Shown one piece after another: positions 1 through 11,356 of a stretch of DNA of 64,000 nucleotides. Positions within the stretch are counted from its first letter, which is position 1; each line of letters begins with the position of its first letter. Source of the DNA: Oryzias latipes (Eukaryota; Chordata; Actinopteri; Beloniformes; Adrianichthyidae); NCBI RefSeq assembly GCF_002234675.1, contig NC_019859.2, forward strand, positions 2,122,740 through 2,186,739. The letters are read 5' to 3'. Under the pieces are notes generated by a model that saw nothing but the letters and a program-made list of their open reading frames with translations, did not search any database and was not told where the DNA came from. The position numbers and the translations under genes were made by a program.

Positions 1-53
1 CTCGGAGCTTTGCCTCCGGTAGATTTACGGGCGGTCTGCTTGGTTCTGGCCAT
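1..53 (-). CDS. H3: Histone H3, N-terminal part, cut by the window edge
   Basis: The complement of these bases reads [18 protein letters not shown], the H3 tail, with the start codon at 51-53 on the minus strand. The rest lies outside the window. It is the same arrangement and nearly the same sequence as the complete H3 gene at 52785-53195, which also faces an H2A gene across a short shared promoter. The tail holds the lysines (K4, K9, K14) that carry regulatory marks in nucleosomes. Identification is secure; the variant (H3.2 or other) cannot be told from this piece. Confidence 0.95.
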   Translation of the reverse strand, partial: MARTKQTARKSTGGKAP

Positions 54-793
<740 letters not shown>

Positions 794-821
794 ATCCTTA
801 ATGATCCACCAACAACACAAC

Positions 822-837
822 GGCTCTTTTAAGAGCC
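822..837 (+). terminator. Histone 3' stem-loop (H2A)
   Basis: GGCTCTTTTAAGAGCC is a perfect 6-bp stem with a 4-nt loop, the SLBP binding site of replication-dependent histone mRNAs. A purine-rich stretch (CCGAAGAGC, 850-858) fits the U7-binding downstream element. Confidence 0.93.
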
Positions 838-890
838 ACACACTTACAACCGAAGAGCATCGCTTTTTTAGACTTGGTCTCTATACCTGC

Positions 891-956
891 TTGTTCCAAG
901 ACAGCTCTGCTGGAACCAACCAGCTGCTGACAGGTGAAGAGTTCACCTGGACAGTT
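891..956. repeat. 66-bp segment with an inverted paralogue downstream of the other H2A
   Basis: The segment from TTGTTCCAAGACAG to CACCTGGACAGTT matches the reverse complement of about 54464-54530. Both lie downstream of an H2A gene, but in opposite orientation. It is a marker of rearrangement between the two blocks. Confidence 0.75.
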
Positions 957-1811
957 AAAAAACACAAACATATATAGCATTTCAGGACGAATTGAAATAC
1001 CGGTAACTATCATTTATATTAACAAATTTGCACTTATTTATGTCTTCGACAAAAAAAAATAAATCACTGTAAGTTGCTTGGGACACCTGTCCTATTCACT
1101 GTTTTTATACTCTGTAATTTATTCCGACTTTATTTTCAGGAACTAGTTTTATTTTTTGAATGAAAACCGGAAATACAATTGACAGAAAATGCATAGATGT
1201 ATTTGAAATGGATTCTTTCATGATTGTCTCTGTTCACCAATAAAACATGCAGCAACATGAAACTACAGCTTAACGGTTTATATTTAAAAGGCTGTAGAAT
1301 ATTTTCACAAGGCCTCAAGTTCAGATCTGATTGTTTAAAAAAATATAAGATTTTATGTTCATTTATGTTTGGCAAAATCTTGTGACAAATTGCCAAATGA
1401 ATCTATAGATGAAACTAATTTTTTTTAGGTGTTTCCAAATGTCTTAAAGTAAGTCAAAGGCAAACTGAGTCAAGAGTCAAAATTTCATCTGGAGTATCAG
1501 TTCAAACTGATTCCCTTTGATTTTAAAGACTGCAAAGCTGCACGTTTCTTACAAATTTGTGTTAAAAATGCAGTTTATTGGCACAACTTGGATACTATTC
1601 TTTGTAACAGACAAAAAATGGAACATGCAGTTTAAGCCACTTTTGCAGCCAAACAAAAGCATCAGAAGGTGTGAGGAGAGAATGTGATTAACTGACACTG
1701 ACACTTCCTTCAGTGAGCAGTCTGAACTGTGGTGAGAAAACGGATCTGTGGTCTAACGTTGCATTGAAATGTTCATCTTTATGGTTCATCTTCTGAATAC
1801 CCTCTTTGTAA
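957..1811. other. AT-rich spacer, nothing recognised
   Basis: Only short, shifting ORFs are present. I see no exon, RNA gene or clear transposon end. Confidence 0.6.
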
Positions 1812-1942
1812 ATAATACATGCTGCAGGCGACAGGTTGGCTCTTATGCACCCTGTGGCGGTGAGAAAGGTGTGGTAGGGGAGATGCAGGCTTGTCACAGA
1901 CATTTATTTTTTCAAACCCCCAAATCCAGCACCTGTATGGGG
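1812..1942 (+). repeat. Relic of a CD22-like intron (pre-transmembrane exon region)
   Basis: From ACATGCTGCAGGCGACAGG through CCAAATCCAGCACCTG to TATGGGGTC this closely follows 43063-43195, the intron just upstream of the transmembrane exon of the CD22-like gene. Similarity stops abruptly after GGGGTC. No exon is included. It is therefore a fragment of another CD22-like copy stranded between H2A and CD22-like copy A. Confidence 0.7.
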
Positions 1943-2437
1943 TCTCTTATTTAAAAATCTAAATCTCTTTAATTAGAAATAAATAAAATGTTGCTTTGAA
2001 CCTATGGAAAATTTAAACGTTTAACTCCACACAAAACTGCTTCTGTGTTGTTGGGGGCGGAGTCAGAACACAAAGTTACTCTATTTAAAAATCTCTGATA
2101 CAAAACTGAAGAAAACCTCTGTTTATTCCAATGACTTAATTTTTTTTAATTGAATTTAACAAAACCTTAGAGGTTCAATCATTGTTGGTGTTCATTATTT
2201 GTAGTTGTCTGTTTTTGGACATCAGTCTTTGTTTTGGTTTATTGAAGCCGGTCAGTCTGTCAATCATCCTCACATTTATCTGGTTTGGGGTTTTTATGCA
2301 AAACTTAATAAGAATGTTGAAACTGGCTTGTTTTTTTAAGTGTTAACCAACATTTTGTGTAACTGTAAATCTCATGTTTGTGTGTAAAATTTTTACAGAT
2401 AAATCTAAACATGTTTGTGATGATTTCTCTGTTACAG
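1943..2437. other. Spacer upstream of CD22-like copy A
   Basis: No signal-peptide exon comparable to the one at 28494-28548 is visible, so copy A lacks a recognisable start here. Confidence 0.55.
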
Positions 2438-2799
2438 CAGCGCAGAATGAAGAAGGCTGGAAACTGAAACACGACGAAACTGAAATCTGTAGGAATAAAG
2501 GATCAACTGTGTACATATGGTACTCATATGATTATCCAGCAGAGATAAACGGAGTAAGAACCACTGTTGAGAAAAGCTTCTGGTTCATCAGAACTGCGGC
2601 AGAACCTGTGGATCTAAAAGAAGATCCAAAATACAAAGATAGAGTGACGTACAGCAGAAACGGAAAGAACTGTTATCTGCAAATCTCTGAAGTGAGAGAG
2701 AGCGACTCTGGAGTTTATAAGTTCATATAAGTTGGTTGATAACAAACCATGAGAACAGAAGTTTCACTGGAGAACCTGGAGTGAGATTTACTGTTGAAG
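2438..2799 (+). pseudogene. Copy A exon: V-like Ig domain, frameshifted
   Basis: Acceptor GTTACAG before 2438 and donor GAAG/GTAAAC after 2799. The reading begins AQNEEGWKLKHDETEICR and has the conserved YLQISEVRESDSGVYKF strand. It then hits TAA at 2728-2730, while the expected ending (TNHENRSFTGEPGVRFTVE) continues in another frame. The 362-bp length confirms a net shift relative to a symmetric exon. Confidence 0.75.
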
Positions 2800-3065
2800 G
2801 TAAACTCTCATCAGATTATCAATATTTCTATCAATTCCACGATCTAAAAGTGTTTGATGTTTCCAGCGTTTTTCTTAGAATTGATCGTCTGTCAGATCAG
2901 TTCTTCTAAATCTGACCTGACAGATTTATTCTGAACTTAAAAAGCATTCAACTGTTTCCAGAGAACACAGAGAAGAGAAGACCTCCAGGGAGCTGCAGAT
3001 ATCCTCTGACCTCCTTCATGGTGTTGCAGACTTTCACTAACATCCATGTTTTCTTCATATTCCAG

Positions 3066-3140
3066 AGCTCCAGGTTCAGGTCATTTCCAGATCAGACCAG
3101 CAGGAAGATTCAGGCCTTCAGCTAAAGTGTTTCAACAAAG
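3066..3140 (+). pseudogene. Copy A exon: second Ig domain, 5' part only
   Basis: After the acceptor TATTCCAG the frame reads ELQVQVISRSDQQEDSG then LQLKCFNK, resembling the start of the matching exon in copy B (DLQVQSQ at 36256). At about 3138 the sequence switches to material homologous to intron 1 of copy B (29174 onward), so the exon is truncated by a rearrangement. Confidence 0.6.
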
Positions 3141-3500
3141 TTTGTGAGGTCATTCTGCGAAACAAAAATCTGAAACAATCTATAGAAACAGAAGTATCTT
3201 TATTTGTGTCTATTAGTGAAAGAATTCAGTAACTTTGGAATAAAAAACATTAAAAGTTGATTTGATACAAAGTGATTTTTCAGACAAATAAATTGAAAGA
3301 CAGTTGATTAAAAGTGGATGGAAGAAAAATACTTATTTCATTTTCTTGATGTTTTCAAATTAAAATGAAAAGCCATCATTTTAAATTCATTTTCATATTT
3401 AAAGACTCAAAGTTAATAAATCTAATCAGAAAACATAAAAACCTTCAAAGACAGAGAGAAAAGAGGAGTTTTTCAGAGCAGAAGTGTTTCTCTAAAAGCT
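3138..3500 (+). repeat. Segment shared with intron 1 of CD22-like copy B
   Basis: AAGTTTGTGAG, then CAGAAACAGAAG and CTTCAAAGACAGAGAGAAAA recur in order at 29174-29520. The remainder of the stretch to 4035 shows no exon. Confidence 0.65.
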
Positions 3501-4035
3501 CTGATCAGACTGGGATCTTGTTGGTCTTCAGCAGTTCATCACATTAGTTTGTAGTTTTCTGTCTGGATTCTCTGTAACAAACTGATGATGAACAACTGAA
3601 TAACTGCAGTTACTTCACTTTTTCTGACCCACAGTTGTTCCATTTTTACCATCTCTCCCCTCTCTCTTTATTCATCTCAAAGCGTGACAGAAGGTCAGAG
3701 CTGTAACCATGACAACGCTCAACGCTGTAGCATTTCTGTAAACTTCTCCTAAGATTTTGGTGTTTTTTCATGTTTTCATGTATTTTATTCTTACATGCTA
3801 TAAATACAAGAGATACAAATGAGCCTGTTGGTTTAGATATTTTCATGTAAATGTTTATGAACCATTTATGAACTTCCATTTTAATTACTTATCAAATTAA
3901 CTGATCTGAAATTAAAACCTTGGGGACACATTGAAATAAAAATGAGATAAAATATCAGATCAGTTCTTCATCCACACATTTTTCCGATGCTTCCATCCAT
4001 TTCTCCTAAAAATCATTTGTTGTTGTTTTTTTCAG

Positions 4036-4294
4036 ATCCTCCACAAACTGCCTCTGTGTCATGGATTACCCCCGGAGAGATCCTGGAGGGCAGTTCAGTG
4101 ACTCTGACTTGCAGTTGTGATGCTAACTCAGCAGCTAACTACACCTGGTTCAAGGAGAGAAATTCAAAAGTTCTCTCTGTAGGTCCACAGTTTGTCTTCA
4201 GTTCCATCCAGTCCACAGATTCTGGAGAATATTACTGTAAAGCTGAGAACCAGCTGGGTTGGAACAGATCAGACTTCAGATCTTGAGGTGAAAT
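4036..4294 (+). pseudogene. Copy A exon: C2-type Ig domain, frameshifted near its end
   Basis: Acceptor TTTTTTCAG, then DPPQTASVSWITPGEILEG, the SSVTLTCSCDANSAANYTWF core and the SGEYYCKAENQLGW strand. The frame stops at 4284-4286. The expected end (SDLEVK and donor GTGAGT) is in another frame, and the length of 259 bp agrees with a 1-nt shift. Confidence 0.75.
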
Positions 4295-4453
4295 GTGAGT
4301 TGTTATTATTATAATGATGATGATGATGATTATACCAACTTTTCATACGAGATACTTTTACAATCAAATCCAGATAAACATTTGAATAAAAGCGCTTTGT
4401 TTGTTTTTAAACAAAAACATTTAGTTTCTCCAAACTTTCCCCTTTTTATCCAG

Positions 4454-4711
4454 ATGCTCCACAGATCCTCTCTGTCTCTGTCAATCCTCCTGAGATCCTG
4501 AAGGGCAGTTCAGTGACTCTGACCTGCAGCAGTGATGCTAACCCAGCAGCTAGCTTCACCTGGCTCAAGGAGAACAAAGACTCTCTGAAATCAGAAGAAC
4601 AGATTTTCACCATCAGTGACATCACAGCAGAAGACGGAGGGCTTTACATCTGTGTGGCTCAGAACAAACTGGGGCAGCAGAACTCCACTGTTCAAGTGTC
4701 GGTTGGATCAG
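4454..4711 (+). CDS. Copy A exon: C2-type Ig domain, open
   Basis: Symmetric 258-bp exon with acceptor TATCCAG and donor G/GTAAGT. It reads DAPQILSVSVNPPEILKG, then the SSVTLTCSSDANPAASFTW core and GGLYICVAQNKLGQQ, with both Ig cysteines. The exon itself is intact but belongs to a broken gene. About 75% of its residues look shared with the domains at 41087 and 41426. Confidence 0.7.
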
Positions 4712-5702
4712 GTAAGTTAATAATGTCGTCTACGTGACAAAAGCTGCCATGCTGCTGAATTCAATCAGTTTACCACGACGTTCCAGACGACACTGTAGCA
4801 TCTTTGAACTGACTGAACTTTTGATGAGCTCAAATGAGTCTGTCCCACTTTCTCTTTGGAACTAGAAACGTTTCATACAGGAAGGCAGAACTGTCCTTTG
4901 ATTGATGTTCTGGGGAATTTTTGGTGTTAAATAATCAATGATCCAAAAGTTTGTACATGTGAGTGTTAGCCTAGCTAATGTCTGTACCCAGCTGGGACCT
5001 TTCTGTGTGGAGTTAGCATGTTTTTCTTCCCCATGTGTGGATTTTCACTAAGCAGGCCGACTTCTTTTCACAGTAAAATTATGGATCTTAGGATCTTAGG
5101 TCAGTTAATGTCTCTAAACTGTCACTAAGTGTGAATGTGTGGTTGTATGTCTCTTTCTGACCCTGGAAACTATCCAGAGGGAACCACTGACTGTATCAGA
5201 TAACTGGACTGAGTGTTAAGTCATTCATAGAAAATGGTTTCATTCTGTCTCCAACCAGATGAAGTCAGTTCACTCGGTACAATCACTCCAACCTATAGGG
5301 CCCTTGCAGGACTGGCATACCCTGGTCCTCAAGAGCCTCAGACCTGCCTGTTTTTTCAGAGGTGGGCCATCAGGGCCTTCAATGCCTTCTCTTAAGGCCT
5401 AAAAATGTCTGAAGCATGTGTCAATCATATTTTGATCATGCATACTTATTAAATCCTTTCAAATGATCTGGCCATTCCATTTCATTGTGTTTATGTTGGT
5501 TATGCTGCTTCCAGACAGACATATTTTCATATTGGAGCATTTAACCAAATCGCATTTCAGCTGTCCATTGTTGCCAGGCAGGGTCAGAGCTAAGTAGCCC
5601 TTCACTGTCAATTATGAAGGTCCTGTAATGCATATCAGTGTTGGACATTGATTCCTTTCAACCAATCATTTGAGTTGTTGTCAGCAGAGTCTTCTAGCAG
5701 GC
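4712..5702. other. Intron/spacer without recognised gene
   Basis: No exon is seen. The stretch AGGTGGGCCATCAGGGCC (about 5359-5376) looks like part of an interspersed repeat, but I could not find its partner end. Confidence 0.5.
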
Positions 5703-5705
5703 TTA

Positions 5706-6374
5706 AGGCCCGTACACACCGGGACGAATATTCGCCAGGCGTTATTCGCCAGCGTTTTTCGCCACGTTTTTTGTGTTCACACCCAGGCGATTTTCGCTGA
5801 CGATGATCCGAGCGAACATGCAATTTCCTTCCCTGACATTAGATGGCGCTTAATGTAAACAGAAATACTCCTGTACACAAGGTGGCGCTGCGCATCTTTA
5901 CGCTTCTTAAAGTCGCTTTTTACTCAGAAGAAGAGAGCAAGTATTTACGCGCTTGTCAGAATAATACAAAGAAAACATGAATATTTCAAGCACCAGTAGC
6001 TCATACTGGTACTTGGTTCGGGGATATTTTAGAATGTCCGTCATTATTTCTTCACGGCGGTGTAGACGCTACTTGGCGTCTATCTTCTTCGCTGGTATGT
6101 GTGCTCAGAAAGGCAGTTTTGTGTTTGAGCGCCCCCAAGTTGTGTTTTACTGTAACTTCAGAAGCTCCAGACACGTGTGCAAAAGCGCCATTCTCATTGG
6201 TCGAATAGATTTCGACGAGACGCGTCGAAAAAAAAAACGAACCCGAGAAGATTTTTTTGTGACGCTTTGACGCGCGGCGTTTTTTCGCGTCGGTGTTCAC
6301 ACTCTCATTGATGCCCTTTGTTTAGTCACGCGACGTTAAATGTCGTCGAAATTCGTCCTGGTGTGAACGGGCCT
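5706..6374. mobile_element. Non-autonomous PIF/Harbinger-like element (MITE)
   Basis: 669 bp with imperfect terminal inverted repeats: AGGCCCGTACACACCGGGAC at the left and GTCCTGGTGTGAACGGGCCT at the right. It is flanked by a 3-bp TTA duplication (5703-5705 and 6375-6377), the signature of PIF/Harbinger. The inside has no transposase. It is rich in TTCGCC/GCGTTT motifs in both orientations, which would fold. Confidence 0.8.
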
Positions 6375-6377
6375 TTA

Positions 6378-7070
6378 GGTTGAAGTCACGGTATTCAGAC
6401 CTCCTGATTAGACAGAAGTTTCAGGAATACAGTACAGGAAACATTTCCCACATGTAGCCTTGTCCAGTTTGACACAGATCCATGGAGCAGTTTCTGATCT
6501 GTCTCAGTTAAAAACAGACTGACTATAATGTACTCCATGGAGGATTTAGTAGGAAAATCTCCCACTGTTCTCATTGACTTCCTTTATCAGAAAAATCTGA
6601 ATGAATCACAAAGCAGCTGTACAGATTTGTCTGTTTGGTGCTGACCTTCCCAGTGTCCACTGCGTTGATCAAGTGGACATTTTGGGCTCTATGGTGAATT
6701 CAAACGTATGCAGAACTAGCCTTGATGGAATAGAAAACGACTTCTTGACAGAATTAAAGTGCGATAATCTACATGACAGGATGATCAAAGTGTTTTTGAG
6801 AAAAGAAAAGGATGGATTTTGTCTTCAAATAATCAGATTATTTGATGAGTGAAATGATAAATATCATAATCAATAAAATTTTAAATTGATGTGGGTATTT
6901 TCAATGTTTTTTGCTGACTCTAGTTACAAAACAAAATTAGTTTACTCTTTTGTTTATTCAGTGAATTCAGAGGCATTTCTTGCGGCTACAGGAATTTTCA
7001 GTGTGCAAAGCTCGTTTTCTACATCGTAAAATGGTTCATGAGGGGTTGAGTGATTCAGACCTATCACTAC
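6378..7070. other. Spacer, nothing recognised
   Basis: One 83-codon ORF (6601-6852) has no motif I know and no splice context. Treated as chance. Confidence 0.5.
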
Positions 7071-7074
7071 TTAA

Positions 7075-9054
7075 CCTTCCTATGGTGTTAGGATCCCTAC
7101 GGACCCGTTTTGATTTTTAGTATGCATAAAAGTACTTCATACGTTTGTTTTTTGCGTTGAAACTTTTTGACTTTGTCAGGGACTTCCATTTAAACAAAAT
7201 AAAAGCTTTTTTTTTTTTTTTACTAAATTATAAGGTGCGCTGGTGAAAAAAATGACTTTTGTGGTGTTCGGGTCATTTTTGACCCGGTTAAAATTTTAGA
7301 TTATAAAACAATAAAAAATGACAAAAATGAAATCGTAAACACACAATCAACCAACAGCCTCTTCCTCCAACCACTTGAGCTTCATTTAGTGGCCTTTCTC
7401 CTTGCCTTTTTGCGAAAACAAACAATAGGAGACATGTCCAGGGTTGTCAAGCCATTTGAGTGTAGAAGTGGTGACTTGCAGAGTACACATCTCCAATTCA
7501 CAGGATGCAACAATGAGGAGAAGATTCAATGTAAATGAAGTTTTGGATCACATCTTTGCTGCAAATGAGGCAGAGGACACACAGGATTTTAGCAATAGAG
7601 ATGAGCAGGCCTCTGAGAACGAAGATGATGTGGAGTACCAATTGGAAGAAACAGACACAACTGATCAGTCTGAAGAGGAGGTCACTGGTGCTGAAGCTGC
7701 TCCTGCTGAATCATTCCAATCCAAAGGTGGCAACATCCGTTGGAGCACAGTTCATACTGTCCAAAAAAGTGTGATACCTATGTCCACTCTTCACAAAGAT
7801 GCTGCTGTGTCATCAGGAATTGACAAAAACCCCATAATCATCCTGGACTTCAACAAAAACAAAGGAGGAGTGGGCAATCTGGACAAGCTGACTGCCACCT
7901 ACACTTGCCAGCGAATGACCAGGAGATGGCCAATGGTTGTGTTTTACAACATCCTCAATGTGTCTGCATACAATGCATTTGTGTTGTGGACCAATATTCA
8001 CCAAGGGTGGAATTCAACCCAAAACACCAAGCGGAGAATGTTTCTTGAGGAGCTCGTGAATTCCCATGTCAAGCCGCACATTGAGCTACGGGAACGGGTG
8101 CCCCAAGACCCAGCTGCTGCAGACTTGGTCAGACAGCTGCAGGGGTCACCAAGCACGCCATCCACATCCACAGTAACAAGAAGAGCATCAGCATCACCTT
8201 CTCCTTCAGAAGCCAGCCCTGCCTGAAGCACTCCATCCACAGCCACAGCCACAATGCCAGTGAGACCACCTCACTCAAAAAGAAAGAGGTGTCAGGTTTG
8301 CTCTAGCAATATGGACAGAAAAACCTACATAGTGTGCTTCACCTTCAACAAATATATCTTCAAAGAACACACTAAAAGTGTAACTTTTTGTAACATATGC
8401 ATCTGAACACACATACACACACATGTTCTTTGCACAGAGTATTTATAGAACAAGTACTTGATCTCTTTTGGTGTGATTTTCTCGATTGGTTGTTGTTTAT
8501 TTGACTTTGCAAATCTTTGTTTAATTGTAATTTTTATTATTTATGACTGTTCTGTTTTTCATATTGTTAAATATTGTATTAAAGTTCTAATGTGTGGAAG
8601 AAAAAGACTTGTTTTTGCCCTTTTTTGAAGTGAATATATACGGGTCAAAAATGACCCGAAACACCATAGATGTTACTATATTTGATAATATTAAAATTAA
8701 AATCTTTTTTTTGTTGAACATTTAAGAAATGTGTTTTAATATCTTTCAGTTACACTCAGGTAAAAGAACAACTGATTATTTTGTTGCCTTCTTCTCTTAA
8801 GGTTCATTTGACCACTTTTTAGACATTGAAAACGAGGGGTGTGCTGTTAAAAACAAAGACCCAGAGGGCCACAAAAAACATTAAAACCAATCTTTTCATG
8901 GATAAGGGAGCCCAACCAGCTAAACAAGAGTTAAGAAAAACATTGGATGATAAAAGATTGTTTTTTAGGGTATTTTATGGCTGATTTAATACACGGGTCT
9001 AAAATGACCCGCCAACACCACAGATGGCAGTACAAAGCTAACACCAGAGGAAGG
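7075..9054 (+). mobile_element. piggyBac-type DNA transposon, internally deleted
   Basis: 1980 bp flanked by TTAA on both sides (7071-7074 and 9055-9058). Terminal repeats CCTTCCTATGGTGTTAG and CTAACACCAGAGGAAGG match at 16 of 17 positions. Subterminal palindromes of the type GGGTCAAAAATGACCC recur near 7266-7283, 8641-8658 and 8996-9011. It carries a shortened transposase gene on the plus strand. It sits in what was probably an intron of CD22-like copy A. Confidence 0.92.
7513..8406 (+). pseudogene. piggyBac transposase remnant (PGBD4-like)
   Basis: Starts MRRRFNVNEVLDHIFAANE, then an acidic N-terminal region. At about residue 80-100 it jumps to the C-terminal part (PIIILDFNKNKGGVGNLDKL, then TCQRMTRRWPMVVFYNILN). 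The segment with the first two catalytic Asp residues is missing. At the third site the usual GGVD reads GGVG, so the catalytic Asp is changed. A TGA at 8224-8226 interrupts the frame. The same frame continues through the Cys-rich zinc-binding tail (KRCQVCSSN ... TFCNICI) to a stop at 8404-8406. It cannot transpose by itself. Confidence 0.85.
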
Positions 9055-9172
9055 TTAAGGCCCAGGTGTGTAATTTACGGTCCGCTACTTCTTTTTCCCA
9101 GCACTCACTGGACTACTTGATGGTAACAACCTAAATCAGTTGTGCTTAGTCAATCAGGATGGCCAGACCAGA

Positions 9173-11154
9173 GGCCTGTTGCAATGAAGCCAAAACATGT
9201 GCGTCCAGGCTTAATTGGTTGCACAAAGACCAAGCCAGGATGAGCAGACACGGATTCATCAAGCCAGGTTAAACCAATCCTGGATAGGTGCGCGCTCACA
9301 GCTCACTCAAATAGACCCCGCCACAGATCACAGATTAACTGATTTACCATGGCAACTAGAGCCGCGTACTTTTCCCCGTCGGAAGCACAAATCCTCATGG
9401 AGGCATACGAAAAAGATCTAATTAAGAAGAAAGGCAACACCGCAACAGTGATAAAGCAAAGAAAAAAAAAGGAAATTACCAGCCAATTAAGTTTACGAAA
9501 ATGTAACTTGTCATTTCAACCAGAAAATTTTATGTTTGTAAATCTTACGTGAATGAATCATGTCGATCGTACATAAAAATAATCCATTTAAAAGTTACTA
9601 ATTTCAATCATGTTGATCCAATATGATACCATTAAATTGGATACATTAGTAATCGCAAGGAATTGTGGGATTCCATTTTCTTTGTTTATCTTGGCAGATT
9701 GGGGTCCAAGAGTGAGTTTTTGTCCATGGGTTTTATTGTCTAGCTGTTTTACTCTGTTTTAACTAGTGATTTAAACTGTTGTGTTTATTTTTTTTTGCAC
9801 CACGAGTTAGTTTGGGAGAGGATGATGACCAACCCCCTTGATCGGCAAAACGGTTAATGTTCCTATACTTAAGACAGAATTCGTGGTATTGGAGTTCTTG
9901 TCTTGTGATGTGGGACTTTTCTGCGTAATTCATGTCTTTAATATAACAATTAAATGACCCATTGGATATAATTTTGGGAAACATTATCAATGTCAAATGT
10001 ATGAATTAAACCAAAAACTAAAAATTTAAGTTAGATCAACATAAATTGTGTTGGGTAGTCATACAAATTTAAATTGAATAAACTTAATTTAATTAGGTGT
10101 GATCAATTAAAGGGATTAAGTTGGATCAACTTTCTTTTGAGAGTGAGCAACAATATTAATTTAAAATTGGGTCCAACTGCAGTATATAGATTGAATCAAC
10201 TTAAATTTATTAGTTTGAACCTAAGGATATTAAGTTGACCCAACCTAAATACATTAAGTAGGACCAATATGATTCAGTTTTGTTCAAGTAACGCTATCTA
10301 ATCATGTGGAAATCATTTCCATAATTTTTTTATGTTCATTCAAAGTTAACGTTTTTTGAGTGTAGTTTACCTGCTGTGGTTGTGTTGTTTTGTCCTTATT
10401 CAATAAAGGAACATAATGTTACACATTGTGTTTATATATTCATATGGAATGTGTATTTGTTTATATGACAGAGTACTAGGGCCCCACTGAGGAAAAAGGA
10501 TAAAGTCATAAATTTATGAGGCTGGTTCTTTCTGCAGAAAAGCAGCATATTCTTTTTACAGTTTTGATAGTGATACTTCATATTCTGGCACATCAGCATG
10601 TCGTCGTTTATGAAACCATACTGAGGTACAATTTCACAAAATGCCCCACATATGTCATTTTAACAACTATCCTCCTTTATTACAACTGGTTACAATATTA
10701 TGACTTGTCTTTTTTTTCCCCTCTGTGGCCCTGATATTCTATCATTTTATATTTAGCCTCATAGTCTATGGGAAACTGTAAATTATCTAATGATAGCAAC
10801 ATCATCTAAAACATTATCTATCCAAAATGATTGAAATTAATGATCACTAACATTTAAATAATGACATGGGTCTAGTTATATGTGATAACAATGTATAGTG
10901 AGCAGTGAAATAACTATTGGTTTCCATTTGTGGCGACTGCTGACTGACATTAGGGATGAGACTAAATAGATCCTGGAATTTAGCCTGGTCTGGAGCAGGC
11001 TAGCTCCACAGAATAAATCTCCATGGTAATTTATACCATAACATATCCTCCTGCCCCCTATACAGCTTTAGTGCAACCGGATTGGGGATCAATTGAGCCA
11101 GGATCACCAAGATATCCTGGCTTAATCCCTTATCCTACTTTTGTGCAACAGGCC
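9173..11154 (+). mobile_element. PIF/Harbinger-like element with Myb-like ORF relic, long copy
   Basis: Bounded by GGCCTGTTGCA at the left and TGCAACAGGCC at the right, about 1.98 kb. A shorter, internally deleted relative lies at 47231-48323 in the opposite orientation. That copy shares both ends and the Myb-like start but lacks about 890 bp between GGAGGCATAC and ATCTAATCATGTGG. The inner part holds low-complexity AT-rich sequence with repeated AAGTTG-ATCAAC motifs (10020-10260). No DDE gene is present. Confidence 0.75.
9349..9552 (+). pseudogene. Myb/SANT-like protein fragment of a Harbinger transposon
   Basis: Reads MATRAAYFSPSEAQILMEAY then EKDLIKKKGNTATVIKQR. In fish Harbinger elements, a Myb/SANT-like DNA-binding protein begins in this way. 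The frame then runs into lysine-rich and unrelated sequence, so only the first helix region remains (about 40 of roughly 200 or more residues). The same start occurs in the copy at 47231-48323 (complement). Confidence 0.65.
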
Positions 11155-11174
11155 CCAGGGTTGGCCAGTCTTGT

Positions 11175-11255
11175 TTCAGAGTAAACAATTAACCTATGAA
11201 GCATGTTTCTGGACTGAGGGAAGATGCTGGAGTGTCCAGAAAACCCACACATACC
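11175..11255. repeat. Fragment of a common teleost interspersed repeat
   Basis: AACAATTAACCTATGAAGCA ... TTTCTGGACTGAGGGAAGA ... CCAGAAAACCCACAC is a sequence I know from many fish loci. A neighbouring part of the same repeat is at 21395-21550. The class is uncertain. Confidence 0.5.
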
Positions 11256-11269
11256 CACTTGTTCCTCAG

Positions 11270-11356
11270 GTTCAGTGGGTTTAGTTGCTGCTTGGTCGAT
11301 CCCTGCTGTTCTTCTGACTCTCATGTTCTTGGCTGTTTATTCCTGAAGGTCTTCGG
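11270..11356 (+). pseudogene. Possible transmembrane exon of CD22-like copy A
   Basis: Acceptor TGTTCCTCAG, then a phase-1 frame reading SVGLVAAWSIPAVLLTLMFL and AVYS, followed by TGA (11344-11346) and a GTGAGT donor at 11357. The hydrophobic run of about 20 residues fits a membrane span, and exon 4454-4711 ends in the same phase. If correct, the 6.5-kb gap is an intron swollen by three transposons. It could also be chance: the span differs from that of copy B (43252-43333). Confidence 0.4.

Larger units (their letters stand above)
2438..4711 (+). pseudogene. CD22/sialoadhesin-like receptor, copy A, decayed
   Basis: Four Ig-domain exons in the order of the teleost CD22-like receptors: V-like (2438-2799), a truncated second domain (3066-about 3140), and two C2-type domains (4036-4294 and 4454-4711). 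Fish CD22-like proteins are B-cell-type inhibitory surface receptors. Two exons have lengths not divisible by three (362 and 259 bp), where the matching exons of copy B are symmetric, so the frame is broken at least twice. The second-domain exon runs into intron-type sequence. No signal exon or cytoplasmic exons were found; a possible transmembrane exon lies at 11270-11356. I regard this as a pseudogene, a host gene relic paralogous to 28494-44184. Confidence 0.75.
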
